Assembly: GCA_041738345.1 (NCBI GenBank)
Contig: JBGSPX010000062.1
Location: forward strand, 29,069 to 93,068
From: Proteocatella sp041738345
Lineage (GTDB): Bacteria; Bacillota; Clostridia; Peptostreptococcales; Filifactoraceae
Direction: 5' to 3'
Length of the DNA: 64,000 nucleotides
Below are positions 16,189 through 25,177 of this stretch, piece after piece; positions within the stretch are counted from its first letter, which is position 1, and each line of letters starts with the position of its first letter. Below the pieces are notes generated by a model. That model was not told the DNA's origin. It did not search any database and worked only from the letters and a program-made list of their open reading frames with translations. A program made the position numbers and the translations under genes.

Positions 16189-19100
16189 ATGAAAATACTT
16201 GTAGTAGGTGGTGGAGCCAGAGAGCATGCGCTTGGAGAGACTATATCAAAAAATAAAAGCGTTTCGAAAATTTATTTTGCTCCTGGAAATGCAGGGTGTG
16301 GAACTATTGGTGAAAATATAGCTATAAAAGCGGATGACATAGAGGCATTATTAAGCTTTGCAAAAAAAGAAGAGATAGATTTAACTATTGTGGGGCCAGA
16401 AGACCCACTTTGCAAAGGGATTGTGGATATTTTTGAATCAAATGGACTAAAGATATTTGGACCTTCAAAAGCCGCAGCAAAACTTGAAGAAAGTAAGGCT
16501 TTTGCTAAAAGATTTATGGAAAAATATGATATTCCAACAGCAAAATATCTTGAGGTAAGTAGTTATGAAGCCTGTTTAAAAGAAGCTTATGATTTACTTG
16601 ATACTTGCGGAAGTGTAGTGCTTAAGGCGGATGCTCTTTGTCAAGGAAAGGGCGTTTATATTGCAAATTCAAAAGAAGAGGCGGCAGATTTTGCGCAAAA
16701 AATATTTATAGATAAGCTTTATGGAGATTGCAATATGGTAGTAGAGGAGTTTTTAGATGGTTTTGAAATGTCACTACTTTGTTTTGTAGACAATAAAACT
16801 ATAAAAATGCTACCTACAGCTAAAGATCATAAAAAAATATTTGATGGAGAACAAGGACTTAATACAGGTGGTATGGGAACCTATTCCCCTAATATTCAAG
16901 CAGATATATATATTCCTGAGATAAATAATCTTGTAGTAGAACCATTTTTAAAAGGAATACAAGCAGAAAATTTAGATTTTAGAGGAATTATATTTATAGG
17001 ACTTATGATTGGGTCGAAGGGAATAAAAGTACTTGAATTTAACACTAGATTTGGAGATCCAGAAACTCAATCAATTTTAAAACGAATAGATACAGATTTA
17101 TTAGATATAATGGATGCGGTTTGCCAATCTAAACTTAATCAAATAGATATAAAATTTAATGATAAAAAAGTAATTACACTAGTACTTTCTTCGGGAGGAT
17201 ATCCAAAGGCATATAAAACGGGTTATGAGATAAAAGGACTTGAATTATGTGAAGGGGTAGATGTTTTTCATGCAGGGACTATGAATAAAGAGGGCAAAGT
17301 AGTTACAAACGGGGGACGTGTACTTAGTATAACGGCAAGTGAGGACTCGTTTGAAGAAGCCTACAAAAAGGTATATAGCGCGGCAAAACTTATTGAATTT
17401 GAGGATAAATTTTATAGAAAAGATATATCTCCACTTGTAAAAAGAGTGTATGTTGAAAAGTTAGACCAATACAATATCGAAAAAAGTGCACTTATTTCAG
17501 AAATAAAGGAAAGTCTAGGAATAGAACTTAAGAATGTGAGATGCTTAGTAAGATATGACATTGAGAATATATCAGACGAAGAATTAAATGAAATCTCAGA
17601 TACAATCTTAAGTGAAAGTCCTGTGGATAATATTTATATGAGAGAAGATGCGCTTGTACTTCAAAAAGAACTTGAAAATCCTGTAGTAGTAGAATTTCAT
17701 AGTGGACAATTCGATCAGAGGGAGCAGGGGCTTTTAGATACAATTGCAGTTTCTATAGAAAAAAGTGATGTTAAGGCTAAGTGTGCAAGAGTGTACAGCT
17801 TTGAAAGTGACATGAAGTTAAGTGCTTCAGAACTTGAAAAAATAGAAAAGCTTTTAATAAATCCTGTTGACCAAAAAAAGGGAAAGTTATTAGATATTCC
17901 AACTACCCTTGAAGAAGCTTTTGGAGTTAAACATCAAAATGAAATCTATGAAGCTTTCATAGATCTAGATGATAATGGACTTAATAAATTTATAGCTGAA
18001 AATGGATTTGCTATGAATTTAGAGGATATAAAGTTTGTGCAGGATTATTTTAAAAAGGAATCAAGAAATCCAAGCACTACAGAAATTGCACTTATAGACA
18101 CGTATTGGTCAGATCACTGTAGACATACTACATTTAATACTATTATAGAAAATATAGATTTTGAAAATGTAGATTCTAAGCTAGATAAAACTATAAAAGG
18201 TGCATTAAATGATTATTTGCAAACTAGAGCGGAGTTAAATGTATCAAAACCAATTACACTTATGGATTTAGCAACTATAGTGTCTAAGTATATGAGAAGA
18301 AATGGAATTTTAGAAGATTTGGAAGTATCTGATGAGATAAATGCATGTTCAGTAAAGATTAAAGTTAGAATAAAGGATGAAAATACAGGTCAAATTAATT
18401 TAGAAGATTATCTTCTAATGTTTAAAAATGAGACCCACAATCATCCTACTGAAATTGAGCCTTTTGGAGGGGCATCTACTTGTATAGGAGGTGCGATAAG
18501 AGATCCACTTTCAGGAAGATCATATGTATACCAAGCTATGAGAGTTACAGGAAGTGGTGACCCAAGAGAACGTTTAGAAGATACGCTAGAAGGCAAATTG
18601 CCACAAAAGAAGATAACTGTAGATGCAGCAAGAGGATATAGTTCATATGGAAATCAAATCGGCTTAGCAACAGGTTTAGTTGATGAAATATACCATCGAG
18701 GTTATAAGGCAAAGCGTATGGAAGTAGGTGCTGTAATTGGAGCAGCGCCACTTGAAAATGTAAAAAGAGAAATTCCAGAAAAAGGAGATATTATAATTCT
18801 TTTGGGTGGAAAAACTGGAAGAGATGGAGTAGGGGGAGCGACTGGCTCATCTAAAGCGCATACGGAAAAATCCATAGAAAAATCATCGGCAGAGGTTCAA
18901 AAAGGAAATGCGCCGATGGAGAGAAAACTTCAAAGGCTGTTTAGAAATGAGAAAGCTGCAAAACTTATAAAAAAATGCAATGATTTTGGGGCAGGGGGAG
19001 TAAGTGTAGCCATAGGGGAACTTGCAGATTCGTTAGAAATATGGCTTGATAGAGTGCCTTTAAAATATAAGGGACTTACGCCTAGAGAAATTGCAATTTC

Positions 19101-21168
19101 AGAATCTCAAGAGAGAATGGCAGTAGTTATAAGACGACAAGATTATGAAACATTTGCAAAACTTTGCTATGAAGAAAATTTAGAACTTACGTATGTTGCA
19201 GATGTAACAGACACTAATAGACTTGTAATGAAGTATGAGGAGCAAACTATAGTTGACCTTGATAGAGAATTTTTGAATTCATCAGGAGCTTTAAGATATC
19301 AAAATATAGTAATTCCAAAAAGTAACAAAATAAACTTTTTTGATCAAATTCAGTTTGACTCACAAGAATCAGTACTTCTTAAGTTGGAAGAAAAACTTTC
19401 AGACCTTAATATTGCAAGTAAAAAGAATCTTATAGAAAGATTTGACTCTTCAATAGGCGTTGGAAGCGTGTTACTTCCTCTAGGTGGAAAAAATCAACTT
19501 ACTCCTGCTCAGGTTATGGCAGCTACAATTCCAAGTCTAAAGGGAGATAGTTACACCGCAAGCATTATGAGTTATGGCTATAATCCATATCTGAGTGAAG
19601 AAAGCCCATTTATTGGAGCATATTATGCAGTGGCAGAGTCGGTATCAAAAATAGCAGCATCAGGAGCAGCTACAGACAAAATAAGACTTTCATTCCAAGA
19701 GTATTTTGAAAAGCTAGATGTAGATGAGAGGAAATGGGCTAAGCCTATGACTGCACTTCTTGGAGCATATAAATTTACAAAAGAAATGAAGTTTCCGCCA
19801 ATTGGGGGGAAAGATTCTATGTCAGGTACATTTAAAGATATAAATGTTCCACCCACGCTTATCTCATTTGCCGTAACAACTGAAGATGTTGAAACCATAA
19901 TAACTCCAGAATTAAAAGGTAATCTTAAACTAGGCTTTTTAGAAACGGCATTTTTGGAAGATTATACACTTGATATGGAAAAGTATAAAGCTAACTTAGA
20001 GATTCTTAAAGCTCAAATTGCATCAAAGAATATAAAGTCTTGTTATGCAGTAAACCATAAAGGATTACTTCCGGCTATATTAGAGATGAGCTTTGGAAAT
20101 GATGTGAGCTTTGAGGTGAGTTTTGAAAAAGAACATGCGTTTTCAGCTAAATATGGAAGCTTTATAGTGGAGTATGAAACTTCATTTGAAGGGGTACGTA
20201 ATGTAGGAAACACTAAATTAGAGGATTTAGCAACTGGGAAATTTAACGAAAATACGTTAGATTTAGAAAAATTGAAAAAAATATATACAACACAATTGGA
20301 TGGCGTATTTAGTAAAGAAAAATTGGAAAATAATTTGAATGAACTAAAAAAAGAGACAATTGCAGTTGAAAGACCTATAAAGTCAAAAAGAATGGTGGAT
20401 GAGCCAAAAGTTATAATTCCAGTATTTCCAGGGACGAATTGTGAGTGGGATACAGCAAGAGCGTTTGAGAAAGAGGGCGCTAAAGCGGAGATAATTGTAT
20501 TTAATAACCTTACGATAGAAGATATTGAAAAGTCAATAGAATCACTTGCAAATGCAATAAAAAGGGCACAAATATTAGTATTTCCAGGCGGTTTTAGCTT
20601 GGGAGATGAACCCGATGGTTCAGGTAAGTTTATAGCAAACGTAATAAGAAATCCCAAAATTGCTAAAGCTATAGAATATTTACTTGAAGAAAATGATGGT
20701 TTGATACTAGGAATATGTAATGGTTTCCAAGCACTTATAAAAACAGGACTTCTTCCGTATGGAAAAATAAGCAAACTAGGAAAAGAAAGCCCTACACTTA
20801 CCTACAACAACAATGGAAGACATATAGCTAGGATGGTAGATACGGTAGCAATTACTAATAATTCGCCTTGGCTTTCAAATATTGATACGGCTGCGGTATA
20901 TAAAGTTCCTATTTCACACGGAGAGGGAAGATTCATTTGTGATAGCAGCATGTATAATAGTCTTGTTAAAAATGACCAGCTTGCATTTAGATATTTAGAT
21001 AATCCTAATGGCTCAGCTTATAATGTAGAAGGAATACTAAGCCCTTGTGGAAAAATCTTAGGGAAAATGGCGCATACAGAAAGGCTTGATGAACGTCTTT
21101 ATAAAAATATACCAGAACTTATGATGCAACCTATAATAAAATCGGGAGTAGCGTATTTTAGAATTTAG
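16189..21168 (+). CDS. purD-purL: PurD-PurL fusion: GAR synthetase joined to FGAM synthase
   Basis: One uninterrupted 1659-residue frame encodes two complete purine enzymes. Residues 1 to about 413 are GAR synthetase (ATP-grasp): MKILVVGGGAREHALG, VGPEDPLCKGI, KADALCQGKGV, DHKKIFDGEQGLNTGGMGTYSP, EFNTRFGDPETQ, ending FYRKDI. After only a few residues FGAM synthase starts at LVKRVYVEK (about 416) and runs to the end as a full single-chain PurL: SDHCRHTTF, KNETHNHPTEIEPFGG, MRVTGSGDPRER, and a C-terminal glutaminase with PGTNCEWDTAR, GICNGFQ (Cys1510) and SHGEGRF (His1577). I chose ATG 16189 because the upstream TTG/ATG at 16174-16179 lie in or against its GGGAGG ribosome site. No usable ribosome site occurs at the junction. 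Fusion of PurD to PurL is not one I know as common. Confidence 0.95.
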   Translation: MKILVVGGGAREHALGETISKNKSVSKIYFAPGNAGCGTIGENIAIKADDIEALLSFAKKEEIDLTIVGPEDPLCKGIVDIFESNGLKIFGPSKAAAKLEESKAFAKRFMEKYDIPTAKYLEVSSYEACLKEAYDLLDTCGSVVLKADALCQGKGVYIANSKEEAADFAQKIFIDKLYGDCNMVVEEFLDGFEMSLLCFVDNKTIKMLPTAKDHKKIFDGEQGLNTGGMGTYSPNIQADIYIPEINNLVVEPFLKGIQAENLDFRGIIFIGLMIGSKGIKVLEFNTRFGDPETQSILKRIDTDLLDIMDAVCQSKLNQIDIKFNDKKVITLVLSSGGYPKAYKTGYEIKGLELCEGVDVFHAGTMNKEGKVVTNGGRVLSITASEDSFEEAYKKVYSAAKLIEFEDKFYRKDISPLVKRVYVEKLDQYNIEKSALISEIKESLGIELKNVRCLVRYDIENISDEELNEISDTILSESPVDNIYMREDALVLQKELENPVVVEFHSGQFDQREQGLLDTIAVSIEKSDVKAKCARVYSFESDMKLSASELEKIEKLLINPVDQKKGKLLDIPTTLEEAFGVKHQNEIYEAFIDLDDNGLNKFIAENGFAMNLEDIKFVQDYFKKESRNPSTTEIALIDTYWSDHCRHTTFNTIIENIDFENVDSKLDKTIKGALNDYLQTRAELNVSKPITLMDLATIVSKYMRRNGILEDLEVSDEINACSVKIKVRIKDENTGQINLEDYLLMFKNETHNHPTEIEPFGGASTCIGGAIRDPLSGRSYVYQAMRVTGSGDPRERLEDTLEGKLPQKKITVDAARGYSSYGNQIGLATGLVDEIYHRGYKAKRMEVGAVIGAAPLENVKREIPEKGDIIILLGGKTGRDGVGGATGSSKAHTEKSIEKSSAEVQKGNAPMERKLQRLFRNEKAAKLIKKCNDFGAGGVSVAIGELADSLEIWLDRVPLKYKGLTPREIAISESQERMAVVIRRQDYETFAKLCYEENLELTYVADVTDTNRLVMKYEEQTIVDLDREFLNSSGALRYQNIVIPKSNKINFFDQIQFDSQESVLLKLEEKLSDLNIASKKNLIERFDSSIGVGSVLLPLGGKNQLTPAQVMAATIPSLKGDSYTASIMSYGYNPYLSEESPFIGAYYAVAESVSKIAASGAATDKIRLSFQEYFEKLDVDERKWAKPMTALLGAYKFTKEMKFPPIGGKDSMSGTFKDINVPPTLISFAVTTEDVETIITPELKGNLKLGFLETAFLEDYTLDMEKYKANLEILKAQIASKNIKSCYAVNHKGLLPAILEMSFGNDVSFEVSFEKEHAFSAKYGSFIVEYETSFEGVRNVGNTKLEDLATGKFNENTLDLEKLKKIYTTQLDGVFSKEKLENNLNELKKETIAVERPIKSKRMVDEPKVIIPVFPGTNCEWDTARAFEKEGAKAEIIVFNNLTIEDIEKSIESLANAIKRAQILVFPGGFSLGDEPDGSGKFIANVIRNPKIAKAIEYLLEENDGLILGICNGFQALIKTGLLPYGKISKLGKESPTLTYNNNGRHIARMVDTVAITNNSPWLSNIDTAAVYKVPISHGEGRFICDSSMYNSLVKNDQLAFRYLDNPNGSAYNVEGILSPCGKILGKMAHTERLDERLYKNIPELMMQPIIKSGVAYFRI

Positions 21169-21253
21169 GTTAATTAAATTCAAATTTTGTGGTAAAATAT
21201 ATATTTAAGGCAGTAGCCTTTCAAATTTTTAATATTTTAAATTAGGAGAGTTT

Positions 21254-22693
21254 ATGATGTCAAACTATTATTCAAAATATCAAAGTCCTTTAAATGAGCG
21301 ATATGCAAGTAAGGAAATGAGCTATATATTTTCAGATCAAAACAAATTTGAAACTTTTAGGAGTCTATGGATAGCACTTGCAGAAGCAGAGATGGAGCTT
21401 GGGTTAGATATTACACAAGAACAAATTGAGGAACTTAAGAAATATAGAACTGCTATAGATTTTGAAGTTGCTAAAAAAATAGAGCGTGAGACAAGACATG
21501 ATGTTATGGCTCATGTTAAAACTTATGGACTTTTGGCAGAGAGTGCAAAAGGTATAATTCACTTAGGGGCAACAAGTGCCTTTGTAGGGGACAATACGGA
21601 TATAATAGTTATGAAAAGTGCTTTAGAGCTTATAGAAACAAAGCTAGCAGTGCTTATAAATAATCTTAAAGAATTTGCATTAAAATATAAGGATACTCCT
21701 ACTCTAGGATTCACTCATTTTCAAGCGGCTCAGCTTGTTACAGTGGGCAAAAGAGCAACTCTTTGGATACAGGATTTATTATTAGACTTAGATGACGTTA
21801 TATATAGAAAAGAAAATCTAAGACTAAGAGGCGCAAAAGGAACTACTGGAACACAAGCATCCTTTATGGCACTATTTGAAAATGATCATGAAAAAGTAAA
21901 ACAAGTAGATAAACTGGTTTGTGAAAAGATGGGTTTTGAAAGTAGTTTTGCAGTTACAGGGCAGACTTATTCTAGAAAAGTAGATTTCCAGGTACTTTCA
22001 AGCTTATCTCAAGTGGCACAGTCACTTCACAAGATGACAAATGATATAAGACTGTTACAAAGCCTAAAAGAAATTGAAGAACCATTTGAAAAAAACCAAA
22101 TAGGCTCATCTGCAATGGCTTATAAAAGAAACCCGATGAGATCGGAAAGAATTTCTTCGCTGGCAAAATATATTATAAATATTGCACAAAATCCAGCCTT
22201 TGTACATGCTACGCAGTGGTTAGAAAGAACGCTAGATGATTCGGCAAACAAGAGGCTTTCTACAGCAGAAGCATTTATGGCAACTGATGCTATAATAGAT
22301 ATAGCTATAAATGTAACAAGTGGATTAGTAGTTTATGAAAATATGATAAACAAAAGAATAAATGAGGAACTTCCATTTATGGCTACGGAGAATATTTTGA
22401 TGGAAGCTGTAAAAAAAGGTGGAGATAGACAGGAACTTCACGAAAAAATAAGAGTATATTCTATGGAAGCTGGAAGAAATGTAAAAGAGTTTGGAAAAGA
22501 AAATAATCTACTTGATCTTTTAGCTAAAGACGAAGAGTTTGGACTTTCAGAAGAAGAGATTAAATCACTTATGAATCCAATGCTTTATATTGGAAGAGCA
22601 CCAAAGCAGGTTGAAGAATTTATAGAAGAAGAAGTAAATCCAAGACTTCAAAAATATGAAAATTTAGATGTTCAAGTAGAACTTAAAGTTTAG
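21254..22693 (+). CDS. purB: Adenylosuccinate lyase PurB
   Basis: PurB removes fumarate from SAICAR and from adenylosuccinate, serving both IMP and AMP synthesis. The 479-residue protein belongs to the fumarase/aspartase superfamily, with the signature GSSAMAYKRNPMRSERIS (catalytic Ser loop), GATSAFVGDNTD and GFTHFQAAQLVTVGKRA. It follows the purD-purL gene by 85 bases and has its own AGGAGAG ribosome site; I keep the first ATG of the MM pair for its spacing. It is the last gene of the purine set and is followed by a terminator. Confidence 0.97.
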   Translation: MMSNYYSKYQSPLNERYASKEMSYIFSDQNKFETFRSLWIALAEAEMELGLDITQEQIEELKKYRTAIDFEVAKKIERETRHDVMAHVKTYGLLAESAKGIIHLGATSAFVGDNTDIIVMKSALELIETKLAVLINNLKEFALKYKDTPTLGFTHFQAAQLVTVGKRATLWIQDLLLDLDDVIYRKENLRLRGAKGTTGTQASFMALFENDHEKVKQVDKLVCEKMGFESSFAVTGQTYSRKVDFQVLSSLSQVAQSLHKMTNDIRLLQSLKEIEEPFEKNQIGSSAMAYKRNPMRSERISSLAKYIINIAQNPAFVHATQWLERTLDDSANKRLSTAEAFMATDAIIDIAINVTSGLVVYENMINKRINEELPFMATENILMEAVKKGGDRQELHEKIRVYSMEAGRNVKEFGKENNLLDLLAKDEEFGLSEEEIKSLMNPMLYIGRAPKQVEEFIEEEVNPRLQKYENLDVQVELKV

Positions 22694-22722
22694 AAAAAAA
22701 GCGATTATTCGCTTTTTTTCTT
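22694..22722 (+). terminator. Terminator of the purine operon
   Basis: Perfect 11-bp stem AAAAAAAGCGA with TCGCTTTTTTT around a four-base loop, followed by CTTTT. The symmetric A and T runs could also help to end thiW transcription from the opposite strand. Confidence 0.85.
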
Positions 22723-22753
22723 TTCATAAAAGTTTACTCCATAAAAGTGTTAC

Positions 22754-23290
22754 TTATGCAGCTTTTGAGGCCTCAAATCTTACCTCTCCGATACTATGCT
22801 GTATTTTTTGTAGTTGACCTGTTTTTTGAAGCTGGAATAGCAAAATATATGCAATGCTTCCGCCTATTATAGTTGCACCTAGAAATGATGGCACATAAAA
22901 CAGCCAGGTTAAGCCTGTACGTCCCCAAAAAAGTGTCATTACAGGATATGATACTATAGCACCTATCACGCCAGTTCCAACTATTTCTCCAAGTACAGCA
23001 AATAAAATGCGTCCTTTTGAATACTTGTAAAAAAGTCCAGAAAATAAGGCTCCAAATATAGCACCAGTAAGGGCTAAAGGAGGGATTCCCATAAATGTCA
23101 TTCTTATTATACCTATACTTATAGCACAAAAAAATGCATACCATGGACCTAATAAAACAGCAGCTACAATGTTTATAAGGTGAGCCATAGGACACATTCC
23201 CTCAACTCTTAAAATTGGAGAAATAACTACTCCTAAAGCAATTAGCATGGACATTACTACCATTTTTAAATTTGAATTGCGTGTTTTCAT
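22754..23290 (-). CDS. thiW: ThiW, thiamin-precursor ECF transporter S component
   Basis: ThiW-type S components bind a thiamin precursor (probably the thiazole moiety) in the membrane and work with a shared energizing module of ECF transporters. The 178-residue protein is very hydrophobic, with about five to six membrane segments, and has the family start VVMSMLIALGVVISPILRVEGMCPMAHLINIVAAVLLGP broken here only by my abbreviation of the ends. I start it at 23290 because AGGAGG sits 4-5 bases upstream on the minus strand; a longer frame to 23353 would run into the riboswitch terminator. A TPP riboswitch precedes it, which supports a role in thiamin uptake. No ECF ATPase genes are nearby. Confidence 0.9.
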   Translation of the reverse strand: MKTRNSNLKMVVMSMLIALGVVISPILRVEGMCPMAHLINIVAAVLLGPWYAFFCAISIGIIRMTFMGIPPLALTGAIFGALFSGLFYKYSKGRILFAVLGEIVGTGVIGAIVSYPVMTLFWGRTGLTWLFYVPSFLGATIIGGSIAYILLFQLQKTGQLQKIQHSIGEVRFEASKAA

Positions 23291-23317
23291 AAAACCTCCT
23301 AAGTGTATAATCAAATT

Positions 23318-23348
23318 AAAAAAGGACATCCACGCAGGAATATCCTTA
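23318..23348 (-). terminator. Expression-platform terminator of the TPP riboswitch
   Basis: Read on the minus strand, AAGGATATTCC pairs with GGATGTCCTT and is followed by six Ts. It lies between the TPP aptamer and the thiW start, so thiamin pyrophosphate binding should favour termination. Confidence 0.75.
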
Positions 23349-23366
23349 AGCACTCAGAAAGCATCA

Positions 23367-23456
23367 AAAGTATTTCCCTACGTCGGCATTATCCGAATCA
23401 GGTTACGGGTCGAAGTTTACCTTCCTCTCAGCCTGCTAAACAAGCTCCCCACCATT
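23367..23456 (-). promoter_or_regulatory. TPP riboswitch (THI-box) upstream of thiW
   Basis: On the minus strand the leader reads GGGGAGC, then GGCTGAGAGG, then GACCCGTAACCTGATTCGG, then ATAATGCCGACGTAGGGAA, which are the conserved THI-box segments in order. A terminator-like hairpin follows before thiW. Thiamin pyrophosphate would be the ligand and would repress thiW. Confidence 0.95.
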
Positions 23457-23601
23457 AAAATTTAACACAATTAAGAATGAAAATCAAGAAGATTTTTCTG
23501 AATGTTATTTATTAAAATCTTTAATAATATTATAGAATGTGATATTATATAGGTGAGTTGTGTGTAAAATTATACGATTTTTTAACATAGAGGAGAATGG
23601 C

Positions 23602-23844
23602 GTGAGATTAGATAAATTTTTAAAAGTTTCTAGAATAATAAAGCGAAGAACCGTAGCTAAAGATGCCTCTGATGCAGGGGTAGTATTACTCAATGGAAAA
23701 GAAGCAAAACCTTCAAGTAGAGTTAAAGAAGGTGATGTTTTAGAAGTTACATTTGGAGAAAAAGTACTTAAAATAAAAGTGGTAAATATAAAAGATAGTA
23801 CTAAAAAAGAAGATGCTGCAGAAATGTATGAAGTTTTAGATTAA
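23602..23844 (+). CDS. rqcP: RqcP/YabO S4-domain ribosome quality-control protein
   Basis: A small S4 RNA-binding protein of 80 residues, like Bacillus RqcP (YabO), which binds stalled 50S subunits with RqcH and supports alanine tailing. The sequence VRLDKFLKVSRIIKRRTVAK...GVVLLNGKEAKPSSRVKEGD is the S4 core. I use the GTG at 23602: AGGAG lies 6 bases before it and the family begins MRLDKFLK; the TTG/GTG further upstream would add 14 non-family residues. As in Bacillus, a DivIC-type gene is found just downstream. Confidence 0.9.
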   Translation: MRLDKFLKVSRIIKRRTVAKDASDAGVVLLNGKEAKPSSRVKEGDVLEVTFGEKVLKIKVVNIKDSTKKEDAAEMYEVLD

Positions 23845-23873
23845 CAACCTAAAATTTATAAAAGGAGTTAAAA

Positions 23874-24236
23874 ATGTCTAAAAATAATATTATAGATTTT
23901 AAAAACATTTCTAAAGAAAAATCTGAAGTATCATCTAATATAGAAAACTTAAAAAATAAAAATAAATTAAATTTTAAAAGCGTGATGCTTATTGCAGCGA
24001 TGGTTATTGCGATAGTATATCCTTTGGCCTATATTGCAAATCAGATGTCGGCTATAGCTAATATTGAGGAAAATATAACGACTTTAGAAACTGAACTTTC
24101 AGCTACTAAAGAAAAAAATAAAACAATAAATGAAGAAATAGCAGGTTCTAAAAGTAATGAATTTATAGAAAAAATGGCAAGAGAAAAGCTTAAAATGGTT
24201 AAAAAAGATGAGATAGTTTACATTAAAATAGATTGA
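23874..24236 (+). CDS. divIC: FtsB/DivIC-family septum formation initiator
   Basis: A bitopic division protein of the FtsB/DivIC family, which forms a complex with FtsL and DivIB/FtsQ at the septum. The 120 residues have a polar N-terminus, one membrane segment at about 37-58 (VMLIAAMVIAIVYPLAYIA), a coiled coil at about 62-98 rich in Glu, Lys and Leu/Ile, and the family ending FIEKMAREKLKMVKKDEIVYI. The placement after rqcP matches the Bacillus yabO-divIC region, although yabP and yabQ are absent. The next gene starts 11 bases after its stop. Confidence 0.88.
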   Translation: MSKNNIIDFKNISKEKSEVSSNIENLKNKNKLNFKSVMLIAAMVIAIVYPLAYIANQMSAIANIEENITTLETELSATKEKNKTINEEIAGSKSNEFIEKMAREKLKMVKKDEIVYIKID

Positions 24237-24247
24237 GAGGTTTGTAT

Positions 24248-25177
24248 ATGAAGATTGCAAGTATAGATATAGGAACTAATTCTATGAGGCTTCTTATTGC
24301 AGATTATGACAAAAGTATTTTGAATAGAAAAAAATATATAAATACTACAAGAATAGGCCAAGGAGTTAATGAGAGCGGAGAAATAAGTGAAGATGCAATA
24401 GAACGAAACATTAATTCTTTTGTTGAATTTGTAAATACTGCAAAAAGCGAAAAAGCAGAATTTATATATGCGATGGGAACCTCAGCACTTAGAGATTCCA
24501 AAAATAAAGCGGAATTCATAGATAAAGCAAAGGCTCAAACTGGGGTAGATATTGAAATTATAAATGGTAATACTGAAGCAGAATTAGGATTTTATGGGGC
24601 AACGTTGGGACTAAAAGACAAGCATAGAGTACTTATTATAGATATTGGTGGGGGTTCTACTGAATTTGTAATAGGCTCTAAGGATGAAGGTGTTATATTT
24701 AGAGAAAGTATAGACATCGGAGCCGTGAGACTTACAGAAAGTTTTCAAATTACGGATACGGATAAAGATAAAAATTTAAATAAGATGACAAAGCATATAA
24801 ATAAGAAGATAGCTCATTTAAATGATATTTTAAAAATACACAATATAAAATCTGTAATAGGAATTGGTGGCACTATAACAACAACTTCATCTATAAATCA
24901 AAATATGCAGGTTTATGATACAAATAAGATTCATAATAGTAGCTTAACTCGAACAGATGTAAAGTACATTTTAGAATCGCTTAAAGTGATGAACTTAGAT
25001 GAACGTAAAAAAGTGATAGGATTAGAACCTAGTAGAGCGGATATAATTCTTGCAGGACTTAATATTTTTTACAATGTGTTACAGAGTTTAAAAATTGATA
25101 AAGTTACAGTTAGTGAATATGACAATCTAGAAGGGCTAATATTTTATAAGCTTTCAAAATTGAAGGGAAATGGATAA
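24248..25177 (+). CDS. ppx: Ppx/GppA family phosphatase
   Basis: An exopolyphosphatase or pppGpp phosphatase of the ASKHA fold. In 310 residues the family motifs are ASIDIGTNSMRLLIAD (phosphate loop 1), YAMGTSALRDS, NTEAELGFYGA, LIIDIGGGSTEFVIG (loop 2) and IGIGGTITTTSSI. I start at ATG 24248, which has GAGAGG 7 bases upstream; a TTG five codons earlier overlaps the divIC stop. It is of the short type without the C-terminal HD-like domain, so which substrate it prefers cannot be told. It overlaps the following flavoprotein gene by one base (TAATG). Confidence 0.9.
   Translation: MKIASIDIGTNSMRLLIADYDKSILNRKKYINTTRIGQGVNESGEISEDAIERNINSFVEFVNTAKSEKAEFIYAMGTSALRDSKNKAEFIDKAKAQTGVDIEIINGNTEAELGFYGATLGLKDKHRVLIIDIGGGSTEFVIGSKDEGVIFRESIDIGAVRLTESFQITDTDKDKNLNKMTKHINKKIAHLNDILKIHNIKSVIGIGGTITTTSSINQNMQVYDTNKIHNSSLTRTDVKYILESLKVMNLDERKKVIGLEPSRADIILAGLNIFYNVLQSLKIDKVTVSEYDNLEGLIFYKLSKLKGNG

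Noticed and set aside
17400..17460. Sequencing error hiding a stop between purD and purL
   Set aside because: Both sides are in the same frame with only a few residues between them and no frameshift is needed; a single-base error removing a stop cannot be excluded without reads, but nothing in the sequence suggests it.
20043..20774. 243-residue open frame on the minus strand inside purL
   Set aside because: Its complement encodes conserved PurL motifs, the composition (Ser/Phe/Ile-rich) is typical of an antisense shadow, and there is no ribosome site.
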